Source: Isoetes taiwanensis | Taxonomy: Eukaryota; Streptophyta; Lycopodiopsida; Isoetales; Isoetaceae | Assembly (NCBI GenBank): GCA_021234155.1 | Contig: JAJEKV010000046.1 | Coordinates: forward strand, 7,137,012 to 7,201,011 | Reading direction: 5' to 3' | DNA length: 64,000 nucleotides | In this document: positions 1-10,281 of the stretch, piece by piece | How positions within the stretch are numbered: position 1 is the first letter of the stretch | How the letters are laid out: each line of letters begins with the position of its first letter | Made by a program: the position numbers and the translations under genes | Notes under the pieces: model-generated | What the model was told of the DNA's origin: nothing | Database searches by the model: none | The model's input: the letters and a program-made list of their open reading frames with translations, nothing else

Positions 1-3
1 GAT

Positions 4-243
4 TTGGTTCTTCTTTATGATTCTCGTTACAAAAATTTTCCGGGCAAGTTAAAGTTCAGATGGCTGGGTCCTTATCAAATTGTTCAAGTTGTTCAACCCA
101 GTGTTTTCAAGCTGGCCGAATTAGATGGCACTCTATTACCTACTCTGGTTAATGGCTTTCGCCTTAAGCAATTTCATACAGACGCTACAGACAGTTCTAC
201 AAGAGATGCACCACAAAGTTCTGCAACAACAGATAGTGACTAA
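4..243 (+). pseudogene. Integrase C-terminal end (family A copy 1), partial
   Basis: The last ~79 residues of a Ty3/gypsy integrase, cut by the window edge. It contains the SH3-like C-terminal region (KFRWLGPYQI, then VFKLAEL) and ends in an S/T/D-rich tail and a TAA stop. It is nearly identical to residues 324-402 of the full integrase at 51530-52738 on the minus strand. No chromodomain follows, which argues against a chromovirus. It is labelled partial because the catalytic core is outside the window, not because a break is visible. Confidence 0.85.
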
Positions 244-334
244 AAGAGGCATGTTTATATTACTAGAGGAAAATTACAAAAGGTGAGCATTGCCCACTTA
301 CTTCCGCTATGAGCAGAGCTCTATGGGCAGTGCC

Positions 335-616
335 CTATTTACAAAATCCTAAGATTAAAACCCCTCTACTCTGGGTTGGGAGCAGAGGTGATGCGGAGGA
401 TGTGGTAGTAATTCTGCTCCGGATCCCAGCGCAGATGAACCACCACCTCGGGTCGGGATGTTCAGCCATCCCCTTGCACCAGCCGTCCATCGCGATGCCA
501 CGATTGTGGCATTTCCACAGGTCCAGACAATTCATTTTGCAGGTTATCCATTCCTGGCAGTTGGTAGGCATGGTGCAATTCTCGTTCAATCCAGTCGCTG
601 CCATACTCATACTCAT
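335..616 (-). CDS. Antisense small Cys-rich ORF (copy 1, frameshifted near its end)
   Basis: An ORF antisense to the retrotransposon in the spacer between integrase and the additional ORF. The first in-frame ATG is at 616. The N-terminal ~55 residues carry six cysteines spaced C-x5-C-x5-C-x3-C-x5-C-x10-C and the motif GMAEHPDP. All six are kept in the other copy (51141-51401, + strand). A short deletion after HPDP shifts the frame, so the copy 1 C-terminus differs; the conserved tail (ending ITSAPNPE) continues in the next frame. Differences between copies are mostly synonymous in this frame (about 20 synonymous against 6 replacement codons, counted by eye). The family is not recognised. It could be a captured host fragment or an element-encoded antisense protein. 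Confidence 0.5.
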   Translation of the reverse strand: MSMSMAATGLNENCTMPTNCQEWITCKMNCLDLWKCHNRGIAMDGWCKGMAEHPDPRWWFICAGIRSRITTTSSASPLLPTQSRGVLILGFCK

Positions 617-653
617 GGTCGCCAAGGGTGTCTCAGCGTTGCCCACTGCTCGT

Positions 654-700
654 CTTATATAGCCCAACCGACGGGATTCCTGTCGACGTGGACCAATCAG
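654..700 (-). promoter_or_regulatory. Putative antisense promoter (CCAAT + TATA), copy 1
   Basis: On the minus strand a reverse CCAAT box (ATTGG, 693-697) is followed by GGGCTATATAAG, with the TATA core at 654-662. The TATA lies about 46 bp upstream of the ATG of the antisense Cys-rich ORF. The same arrangement with nearly the same sequence occurs at 51056-51102 on the + strand. Promoter function is inferred from motif order, spacing and conservation. Confidence 0.45.
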
Positions 701-1164
701 ACAACTTGCCGACGTGGTTGCAATGCAAGGCCGTTTCTATATTGGAATCTTTTCTCCCACCGCATATCTAGCAATGGTACCTTCTGACACCTTCGTTTTA
801 ATGATATCCCACTTCAAGTTGCAAGCATTAAATGACATTCCTTCTTTTCACGCCCGTCGAAAATTAATATGTGTACCTTCGCCAGCTGTCACATCCGATC
901 GTTCATTTACGTCTCATCTCCACCGTCCATTGCTTCTCCCTTAACTGCTTGGGGACTTAGCCAAATTTTTGCCTCGAAATCGCCTCACTCGCATCTCTCG
1001 CCACCTGGCATCATCAACGGTCGCCGTTTCATTCTCCTCATGCCCCTTCGCCCCACACTTGTGCGCCCTAAACCACTTTTCGTCCATCTTCGCTTTAGTC
1101 TTCCGCTCTCCGCCCTCCGGCTTCTCAACACAGTCCTTCCTATTCCTTTTCGACGATCTTTGCC

Positions 1165-4140
1165 ATGGCTACTGCACCCAAATTTCCTCAACTCCAGGCC
1201 TCTGCTCCAAGGGATCCGGCTCTTTTTGAGTCTGTGACCTTCTCGACACCCACCTTTCGCGAAGCCCTAGTCGGCCCGAGTCGTGAAGTAGCGGAACGCC
1301 AGGAGCTTTACGAATTCTCACAAATGGACCTCCCTGCACCGAATCCTGAGCAATTGAAGCAGTTTGTTGCTCATATCGTCAACAGCCCGGAAGGATATGC
1401 TACCATGGTCGATGGCACCACCATTTTGCTTACTCAACCTTTGATTTCTGAGGTATTCCACATTCCTCTAAAAAAACCTTCTTTATCTTGGGCTGCCTTA
1501 CAGGACTTGGATGTCACTCAGTTTGGCGCTGTTCCTTATCAAGCTAATATGCATCGCCTCACCAACATTGCCAAGCCCCATGACACTTTTGTCAAGTTTC
1601 TGTGGCGCAAATTGCTTGGGTACTCCATCAAAAACACCCATATCAATAAACCGTTCTACAATATTGTCATCACGGCCACACGCTCCACTCACCATATTGA
1701 TTGGCCCCAACTGCTGTTCTTCCGACTTCTTCAAGAAGTAGATCGTATTCGCGCTGCACCTCCCTCTGGCTTTGATTCCTCGGTGGGCGCCCATCTTCAA
1801 GCCATTATCTGTCATTACCTTCCTCTTCTGGGGTCACCTTCTGCTTCTCGTGCCTCCACTCAGCAGTCCTTTCATTCACTTCCTCAAAACCAACAGGCTG
1901 CAACTTCACGCCCTTCTTCTCCTGGTCATGATCAACGCAATGCCACGCATGTCACAGTCTCTTCTTCCTCCATGGAATCCATGCCCTCCACTTCTCATCA
2001 TGTCTCTCAGACGTCACAAACACGGCAACAACAGGCCCCTGCACCTCCACATCCTCGCCAGCTTCTGTACCAATACCAGCAGGATATTCAAGCCGTTGTC
2101 CTTAAGCTCCAAGCATCTCAAGAAGTTCTCATGAATGGCGTTCAAGCGTCCCTGGAAGCATCAGAAGCTGTTCAAAGGGATCTTCAAGCTGCCACCACGC
2201 AGGTCCAAACCTTGGAGGACAAACTTCAAGCAAAGCATGAGGCTCTTTTACAGGCCCGTGAGGATCTTAAGAATGCACAGGATCAGACCAGCCTGCTTGC
2301 TGATCAACAGGCTCAGTTACAAACCACCATTCAGGACTTGCTGGAGCAGGTCAAGACAAGGGATACCCTTCTGGGTGACAAGGAAAAAGACATTGCTAAG
2401 CTTGACACCCTGTATACCGAGCTTTCTCACAATTACAACACTCAAGCCCATGACCTCCTTGCACGTGATGCTCGGATCACCTCTTTAGAAGCTCAGCTTT
2501 CCACGCTGACCAGTCAGCTCACGCCTCTCCAAGATCAGCTTACAGAGGCTAAGAAACAGAAGATCATTGATGATGCAGAGATTGCCACGCTTCGACTCCA
2601 TACTCCTGGGCAATCCTCTTCACATGGCCCCCTCTCTCATAAACGGGTCCATGATCAGTCTCGTCTCCTCCTAGAAAAAGAGAACCGGATCCGTGACCTC
2701 GAACATCAGCTCCAGCAAGCTGTTCAATCCGCCGAAGAAGCCCAAAATAAACAGGAGGGATATATTGATATTGCTACAAACATCCCTGTGAATTTCTCTA
2801 CTCCTTCCAGTTATCTGGACTATGTGGTTGCCCGACGCCACCTTTTCCTTCTGAAGTGGTACGCGGCAAATGGCCAGGTCCATCAACAGCCACTCCGCAG
2901 TGCGGATTTTCTAAGGATATGGCCGGATCTTTCTGTGGAAGATAAGGGTTTATTTTGTGCCCTCTTAGTCTTTGATCAACTCAACTGTGAAGATCCGGAT
3001 TTGGTCATCTTCCGAGTTGTTCAGCCAATGGCCTATATTCTTCATGACTTTTATCTGGATGATATCCAAGACAAATTCAGAGATGAGGCCCATTGTATTT
3101 TTCGTGGTGATCCCCATGCTCACTGGTTATTATTGGACACCAATCCGTATTTCAAGGATCCTGCTCATTCTCAAGCTCTTGCAGAGGCGTATATGCCTGA
3201 GCTTGCTCATCACTTACCTTTGTGGCAGGCTGAAACACTGGAACAGGTACGGAGAAATTTAGCGCATCCTGAGGATCTTCAGTTCGCTCAAGTCTATATG
3301 CAGCACTTGGGAGGCTACAATCAATTGTGTGGCCTTCTGGACAGCAAGACCATACCCACGGGTTGGGTTAATCCTCCTGTCTATACTCAGCTCTCTGCTT
3401 CAGCGTGGGACCAGTGGTGCCGTGCTCTTGATCAAGACCTTGTTCGTGAATTTAGGGAAATGGCTAAGCAGCTCACGCCCACCGGTCTGGCTCACTCTCC
3501 ATATGCTTCATTGGGAGTCCCTCCACGCCCACGATTCCTCACCTCTGATTGGCGTCTTCCCTTTTGGACCAAGGTCCTGGATGGCCACGCTGGGTGGATT
3601 CCCCCTCAGATCTCAACGGATCTCCGGTATTGGGAGGATAATGCCACTTTGGACTCCACTGACAATTGGATCTATATTGCAAATGAGCGTGGTTGGAAAC
3701 AGCCCGCTGATGCTGTTCATGGCCTTGATGCCTTCTTACAGAATGTCGCCACCTCACCAGATCCTTCTGTTCACCGTCAAGCCGGCTTCTGTGCTGCTCT
3801 CAAGTGCATCCTGGTAAGCTCCTTAAATCGGCAGCGTCCCATCTTTTATTGCAACCCGAATGCCAGCGTCAGTGCCTTTCCATCTCCGTGACCCTTCTCA
3901 TGGAGTGCCGGTTCGTTCGCCGAGGCACATGCCGCCCTTGAAGACATGGTACGCCAGATTTCTCCTTGACGCTCATCACGCACTTGGGCTTAACACTCCG
4001 AAGCTCTTCAAGTGCGCCGGGGATCTCATTGGCAATTATCACAATGGCGCCCCTCGGCCTCATTCCCGTGAGGATCACTTTCAAACTGCTGGATTCCCGC
4101 CATCGGAAACACTTCCTCCTTTTCTTCACTCGGGTGTCGT
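1165..4140 (+). pseudogene. Additional ORF downstream of integrase (~990 aa), copy 1
   Basis: A long ORF in sense orientation between integrase and the 3' LTR. It starts at an ATG in strong Kozak context (GCCATGGCT), shared with copy 2. The frame is open for 908 codons to 3891, then a frameshift near 3880 moves the last ~80 residues (LGLNTP, DLIGNYHNGA) into the next frame. Regions: a globular N-domain (~60-230, FVAHI..., HHIDWPQLLFF), a Q/S/T-rich linker (~230-305), a long coiled coil (~310-545) and a globular C-domain (~550-905, SADFLRIWPDLSVEDKGL). The position matches the extra ORFs of Athila/Tat-type plant gypsy elements. The N-domain loosely recalls plant transposon/mobile-domain folds. 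No signal peptide or transmembrane segment is evident, so a classical envelope protein is unlikely. Function unknown. Confidence 0.65.
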
Positions 4141-4148
4141 TTGGTGGG

Positions 4149-4367
4149 AGTTAGTAGTCCCATGCGTCTTTGGCACGGGACTATTCATGCATACGACGGA
4201 CCAAGTCAAGGCCAAGGATCCACAGACAGGCACGGGTCAGTCGTCAAAGGCCCCGCAGAAGACCAAGCAAACCATGCAGTCAAAGACCACGCCTGCCGTC
4301 AAGAGGAGGCTTCAAGGACAAGTGGCCCTCACCACCAGCGTCCGCAGTCCAAGATTTTAGGCATATT
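4149..4367 (+). repeat. 3' LTR of copy 1, first segment
   Basis: This begins just after the polypurine tract, at TTAGTAGTCCC, matching the TGTTAGT start of the LTR at 57610-58207 (read on minus). The shared stretch around ACTATTCATGCATACGACGG is nearly identical. The LTR is cut at about 4367 by the TIR-bounded insertion and resumes at 8429. The canonical TG start is degraded here. Confidence 0.8.
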
Positions 4368-7300
4368 AGGGCGGATTTGGGGTCTCAAAATGGTCTCCTA
4401 TCAGCCATTCCACGTCATATTTCCGCTCCTTTTTTCCCATGCCACCTAGGATACCAAAATCTCATCATTACAGATTTACTTGGAATATTCTCCCGGAATA
4501 AGGGGGATTGCGCATTCATTGCGCCATATGTATTTAATTCTGTTGGTTGTCGACAAAGCTGATGCAACATGTGGCGCTTCTAAAAAGCCACTTGCATTAT
4601 AGCATACCTGCAACTCATGACGGTGCCTCTTGATTTGTCAGATACCAAGCGTGCGTGTCACCGATTCTTGCGCTATTTTCATTTAGAGGCCATGGCCATA
4701 CAAGCTTCCCGCCTTCCACATTTCAAAATTTGAATGTGTAGGTTGAAGCTTTGTATCAGACTTTCATTTCGAGGCCTGGGTCCTTTATGGGTGGTTCACA
4801 TGGAGAAGTTTAGGCCCTCCGCTGAGTTCTGGCGGAGTCAGCACTGATTAAAAAATTTAGCGCTGCATCAGCTACGCAAGTTGGATCTTGCAAGGGCTGA
4901 TTTTCCAAAACGGGGCTGAATTTTTTTTGCCTCAGCCCAAGTTCAGCAGGTTTTAAGCCGGTAAGTAGTTCATCCATGTGAACCCGGCGTGATTAACCGA
5001 TCTTTACTTCATCCCAATACAAACTTTCCGCCCCTACAATTCGAAATTTGAATTTGCTTAATGTATAAAAGCATGGATTGTAGGAGAATGGACTTTTCGA
5101 TTTCCATGTGCACGCTGCAAAATTTCAAAAACGAGGTTAGTACGGACGTTCGGCTCACACGGCTTTAATTGTGTCTTTGGGCATAAAAATTGTACACCTT
5201 CATTTCGGCCGTCATCCATCCACGCAGATGGAAGCTCCAAATGATGTGTGGATAAGGATCCAACCTGACTCACGAATATGCTCCAGTCTTCAATCGCAAA
5301 AAGGAGGTCTAAAAATAAGAATTTAGACCTTGACGTGTTGTGTCTTGCGTGCTCAAAAGTGTTGACATCCAGGCGGATGGCGGTTTATATCCATTGGATC
5401 CGTTGAGTGGCAAGAAACCGCATTTCGGGGCGCTTCAAGTTTAGTCCGATTTTGTGGTGACGGTAACTCTGTCCTCCTAGGATATTGTGAGAGATTGAGA
5501 GAGGATGAAGGCATTCTAAATCGAATACGCCTTGAGATGAGCTGCTTCCGATAAGGAAGGGGAAATGTCCGTGAAGATGCTAATAAATGACATTATACTT
5601 TGCAATGTGAAGGGTTTATACATTCTTGAAGTACAAAGGTTATGGTGTTTGTGTTTAGATACCGCTAATATAAGAAGTCTTTGACTACCTTTAACAATAG
5701 ATTCCTTTAAAACTCTATTGCTATTTAAATTATAGCAAAAATGAGTCTTGAAAGCCTTTAAGTAGTAGAAGAACTCTTTGACTAGTTATCCATTTGATGA
5801 CCATTTTTTAAGAAAATATGATATGTGACATTCTTATATGCAAACATTCATAAAATTTATGAACATTGAAGGTCAAAGCCATCCTTGTTTAAAGAGGATC
5901 ATATGATGCGAAATCTTCATGCACAGAAGTAATTGCATATAAGAAATTACCGGTGTGATCCTTGCGTAAAAAAAGTAAATAGAAACACAAATATTCAACT
6001 TACAACTTAGCGTAAACAAATAGTATTTTAATAAACCAACACTTTATATACTAACACTTTACACTTTAAATAAGATATTTCTTTCTTTCCTTTTACTTGA
6101 AAGCTATTTTTTTTTCAAGATGGATCACACCAACATATGCAAAAAAAAAGGGACACACTAAATTCGCATGGTGTGATCCACTTTCTTATTTGTTGTCAAA
6201 TTAAAATTAAACACAAGTACTCATTCCTATTTGTATCTAAAATGCTTTACCACTCTTAAGTACATAAGTCATTATCCCTTTTCAAAGAGCATATTATTTT
6301 TCAAGAAGGATCACACCAAGCGAATAGTACATATGCAACAAAAATGGAACACACTAAATTCGCATCGTGTGATCCCACTTTCTTATTTGTTGTCAAATTA
6401 AAATTAAACACAAGTACCCCTTCTCATTTAATGCTTTACCACCCCAAGTGCATAAAGTTATTAGTCCTTTTCAAAGAGCATATCTTTTTTTAAGAAGGAT
6501 CACATCAAGCATCCTATTTGCATCTAAAATACTTTACCAACTCTAGTAGTACATAAAGTTATTAGCCCTTTTCAAAAAGCAAACACTTTATCAATAAATG
6601 AGCACGTCACATATCCACACTTAACTTCAAATAAGACACATATATATTTCTTTTATTAAAAGATAATCAAAGTAATTTTACTATAGGAAGTCATGTTTTT
6701 CCAAAAAGATCACACCAAGCGTAATTTTGTATAAGCTAAAAGGTTGGAATATACTAAATTCGCATGGTGTGATCCACTTTCTTGTTTGTTGTCAATAGAT
6801 AATAACACCAAGTCCCTCATCAATAGTCTCCCATTTGCATATAAAATATGTATCATTCCAAGTTATATTATGTTTTATGAACTTAACTTTTTTCAAAGAG
6901 GGTCCCAAAGCAAAATACAAACACATAATCAATAAGCCAACACTTTACCAACAACCAAAGCTTTATTAAATAAGATTTTTATGTTATTTTATCAAACCTA
7001 ACAATGTTTCCATATGTGACACTTTGAGTTAACTGATCCAAAGGCTCATGAAAGCGACATTTTATACAATATGTCTTTGGAGCTTTTGTGTCGTGGCATT
7101 AGTAAACACCTCTAATGGAGCAAATATTTTGTAACTCATTTTTCAACAACCCCGGATGCACGCCTTATCAAACATTTCTTCATTGCAAGGACACCATTCT
7201 CATAAGGCTTGCACAATTCGCTTAAACGAGGTCATGGGACGACTTTCAAGCTCGGCTCCCACAATTTTACAACGTGAAAACTAGATGCCCATTGCCCCGA

Positions 7301-8428
7301 ATGTATACCTTGGAAAAGCATGTCTCTTATGTCTATATGTTAGACAACAACGATGCCAGTAATGCTTTTCCCTAGTCCCAAATCCCCGACATCTGATAAA
7401 TATAGCCCAAAGAAAAATATTTGATTCAGTGAGTGAATATAAATCAAGAAGAGGGAAGAAAAAAGAAGCAAGGATCACATGGCGCGAAATCTCACTACAC
7501 ATTTACAAAGTGCATATGCATTTTCGCATGGTGTGATCCATGTATTATTGAGGGTGCAAATTTGCAAATATCCTCCTCTTCAAACCCCTTCCCCCATCCC
7601 TTCCTTTTTTTTTTTTTTTGCAATATACTATCCATAGCATTTATTTTGAACCTATAGTTCTACCTATTCATTATGATGAATGTCGCTCCGTGATGTAACT
7701 CCATAGTCATCCTTCGTTAAGGATAGCATTCTCACCCACAAGCCTATGGATAGATATCCTTCCACCGCCATGCCTTTATTGTTTTGTAAGTGATGAACTG
7801 CAGAAGCAATGTAGGAGTACTAGGAGCAATGATGGATGCAATTAGAGATACAGATCGGTCGTTGAATTGTAAGAATGAATGGCAGGGAGCAATACGATGA
7901 ATGGGAAGAGCTGAAAAGTAGGAAAACTTCAGAATGAAAATTTGGGTAGTAAAACATGGCATGTAACGTCGTTTGCTTGTCCGCTTTATCGCCTCGCCGT
8001 TGTTGCTTAACTCTATGCTCGCCCCGCAAAAACACGTACACTATTGAAGACTTGGATTCCAAATGAAGAGCGAAGGCGGAGAGGATGCAATGAAGCGGGC
8101 TAATGTGAACAATGGAAATCTTGGTGCCAAAATTTGAAAAGGTGGTTGGTGCATGTGGCATGTGCACGATGGCCGGAAAAAGTAGCCATTATTTTGGTCC
8201 ACGATACGATTTTCGAAAAATGCGGGCCATTAATGTGGTTGCAATGAATGCACAAACATGTCCTATGAAATTTCGCCATGTGGATGCCAAGTAAGCCTGC
8301 TCCTCTTTCTACTTGCCAACTAATACTGACTTTGGAAAAAAATGCGCAAACATCATTGGTCGCGAGAAACATGACGTGGAATTCTGGCATCCAAGATAAG
8401 GGCCATTTTCAGACCCCAAATCCGCCCT
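4368..8428. mobile_element. TIR-bounded DNA element (~4.06 kb) inserted in the LTR
   Basis: The ends are inverted repeats: the first 19 bp (TAGGGCGGATTTGGGGTCT) match the reverse complement of the last 19 bp perfectly. The similarity continues with gaps for ~75 bp, including a shared ATTCCACGTCAT block. The element splits an LTR that is otherwise colinear with two other copies, so its boundaries are well fixed. The flanks read ...GGCAT-AT and AT-GC..., so a 2-bp AT duplication is possible but not proven. No transposase is recognisable. The interior is AT-rich, with a hairpin-repeat block at 5896-7539 and a GC-richer right end with no supported gene. It is probably a non-autonomous or decayed DNA transposon; superfamily unassigned. 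Confidence 0.72.
5896..7539. repeat. Block of GGATCACACC...GGTGTGATCC hairpin repeats
   Basis: Five foldback units with arms of about 10-11 bp (GGATCACACCA / TGGTGTGATCC) and loops of ~35-45 nt lie at 5896-5961, 6122-6179, 6308-6375, 6708-6774 and 7472-7539. A half unit lies near 6498. Several share the inner motif ACTAAATTCGCATGGTG. Units 2, 3 and 5 are also followed by CTTTCTTATTTGTTGTCAA or close variants, so the array arose partly by imperfect tandem duplication (~190-200 bp period). There is no coding capacity. Confidence 0.75.
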
Positions 8429-8811
8429 AATGCTTCAAGAGGCACCGCCAGCATTCCTGCAAATCAGGCCTCCTTCCAGGAGTCGGCACCGAAATCAGTC
8501 AGAGTGTCTATATTGGGCCAAAGGCCATTGTACTATATATATGAGTAGAGCTAGCACATGAGTTTTTAGATGAGTTTTGAGTCTTATCTCAACTTCAGTT
8601 TTCTCTCGATTGTGAGAGCTCATGTATCTTCATTGACATCAAGGAAGTTATTCTCATTATTGTGATCTCATTGTTCTCTTTGCTTTCTGTTCTCTTTTTC
8701 TTGTTCTTTTTGCAAATCCCGCGTGACATAGCTTCCGGATTCTCCTGTTAGATCCAAGGGTCCTCACAAAGGGCTGTCTTGCAGGAGTTCCCGAACCCAG
8801 ACCCCAAACAC
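8429..8811 (+). repeat. 3' LTR of copy 1, second segment
   Basis: The LTR resumes after the TIR element with GCTTCAAGAGGCACC and continues to CCCCAAACA at 8811, colinear with the LTRs at 47018-47606 and 57610-58207 read on minus. A TATA-like core (CTATATATATGAG, about 8533-8545) is the likely LTR promoter and is conserved in all three LTRs. With the first segment the LTR totals ~602 bp, matching the 589-598 bp of the intact LTRs. Confidence 0.85.
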
Positions 8812-9560
8812 TCTTTGCAGCCTCCAAAATTCCACACTTGCCATACATGCTCAAAATAGCAGTACTGAAAACATCACCTTTTTCAAAATCAGTGCCTCTT
8901 ATCTTGTTATGTATTTTTTTGCATTCGTTTAAGTCAACCTGACATTCACAAGCATGTATAACACTTACGAATGTAATTTTGTTTGGATCTATCCCATGTA
9001 GCTTCAGATAATGATAAAGTTTAGTCACATTTTTGCTATTTCCAGTTTGAGCATATGCTGCCATCAATGCATTCCACGATGAGACATTAATATCAGGTAT
9101 TTGCTGAAACAAATCAAGGGCATCGTTGAACTGTCCACATATATAGCAACCATAATATCCCATGATGCAATATCTCGTCATGATGCAATATCTCGTCTTG
9201 AAATTCTCTTAAAAAGACTCTATGCATGCTCTAAGCTTCCACACTTCCTGTACATATTAAGAATAGCATTATATACAACATCACATTTCAGCCCGTAACC
9301 TACGATACTCTTGTGGATTTTAATGCCATCTTGAAGGGCTGTATTCCCAGCACAAGCATCAAGAACGTTCAAAAATGTCATCCTATCTGGTCTCACGCCT
9401 TCAAGCTCCATCTGATTATATAGATTAAGTGCCTCACAACCATCCCCCTATTGTGCATAAGATCCAACTATTGTATTCCACGAGACAACATTTCGATGAG
9501 GAATTTCATCAAATATTATATGTGCCTCCTTCAAATATGCACAGAATGATAGGGCTAGGG
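8812..9560 (-). pseudogene. PPR protein fragment (PLS type), interrupted
   Basis: The minus-strand translation gives tandem pentatricopeptide motifs: SWNTIVGSYAQ, GVRPDRMTFLNVLDACAG, YNAILNMYRKCGSLEHA, then ISSWNALMAAYAQTGN-like and FSTAILSMYGKCGILEAA segments. These ~35-residue P/L/S motifs belong to organellar RNA-binding PPR proteins, which act in chloroplast or mitochondrial RNA editing and processing. In-frame stops (one after SYAQ, one after SLEHA) and short disruptions show decay. The reading ends exactly at the LTR edge (8811), so family A copy 1 inserted into this gene. No start codon or organelle transit peptide is visible. Confidence 0.85.
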
Positions 9561-9574
9561 ATGCCATAACATGC

Positions 9575-10165
9575 TTTCAATGCATGTGCTTCGCTGGTAT
9601 ACATCCAAATTCTGTAACAATTGCTAGCTCCCTTGATGCTGCAGACACACTAGGAGTGAAATTGGGAATACTTATTCATGCCTTAACTATTGTTTTGAAT
9701 TGTCATGATCAGTGCATATGCGCACAATAGCTATAGTGAGGAAGCTCTTGAGTTATTTAGAAAAATGCTTCAAAATGCCCTAAGCCAAACGCAGTCACTT
9801 TCCTTAGCATTTTGGAAGTCTGCTGTAATTTAGCATCATTTGAAGTGGATACAGTGATTCATGCATTTATTTCTAGAGTTCACTTTGAGATTGATGAGAA
9901 TGTGAGTACTGCTCTTATTGATATATACGGCTTATGGACGCCTTGGGGATTGTTGTCTGCCTGTGTTTAACGGAATGTGTAAGTCGGATCTCGTCTCATT
10001 GACAGCTATGATTGCAGCATGTTGCTAGAAGGGACATGCTAAAGAGGTTCTTCAAATGTTTAAACGGATGACTGACACTGTGTTTGCATAGTGACCTTAT
10101 AGACCGTGTAGACCAGCTAGATGAAACAAAAGATTTTGTTAACCAAATGCCTGGTAATCTGCTGT
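9575..10165 (+). pseudogene. Second PPR protein fragment, opposite strand
   Basis: The + strand reads as PPR motifs across several frames: GIHPNSVTIASSLDA, ALTIVLN, MISAYAHNSYSEEALELF, TALIDIYG, and a C-terminal E-motif-like stretch (RVDQLDETKDFVNQMP). Frames change several times and stops interrupt, so this is a relic. It lies head to head with the minus-strand PPR fragment at 8812-9560. It may be an inverted part of the same ancestral gene or a separate PPR gene. Confidence 0.7.
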
Positions 10166-10281
10166 TACTTTGAACAACCTTGTTGCTGCCTTTAAGGTCA
10201 AAGGGTCATCTAAAAATGAGTCATCTAAACCAAAATACATTGAACCTAGAACAAACACACCCCATGGAAATTTAAAGTAAT

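Larger units (their letters stand above)
1..8811 (+). mobile_element. Ty3/gypsy family A, copy 1 (3' portion)
   Basis: The 3' part of an LTR retrotransposon entering from the left edge. In order it holds the integrase C-terminus, a ~920 bp spacer, a ~990-aa additional ORF, a polypurine tract (GTTTGGTGGGAG, to about 4149) and the 3' LTR, which ends at 8811 with CCCCAAACA. Each part aligns with the complete minus-strand copy at 47018-58207. The 3' LTR is interrupted by an unrelated TIR-bounded element (4368-8428). The LTR's outer edge abuts a PPR coding fragment, so the element inserted into a PPR gene. The 5' LTR and most of gag-pol lie outside the window, so the target duplication cannot be checked. 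Confidence 0.88.

Noticed and set aside
309-662. Sense-strand open frame across the spacer as an Env-like protein
   Set aside because: Differences between copies are mostly replacements in this frame and the open frame appears to be a shadow of the antisense ORF.
869-1237. Open frame upstream of the additional ORF's ATG as a separate gene
   Set aside because: It is conserved at DNA level in copy 2 but frames differ and composition is low-complexity; more likely a leader of the additional ORF.
1498-1815. Minus-strand open frame of 105 codons inside the additional ORF
   Set aside because: It mirrors the well-supported sense frame and has no independent conservation or motif.
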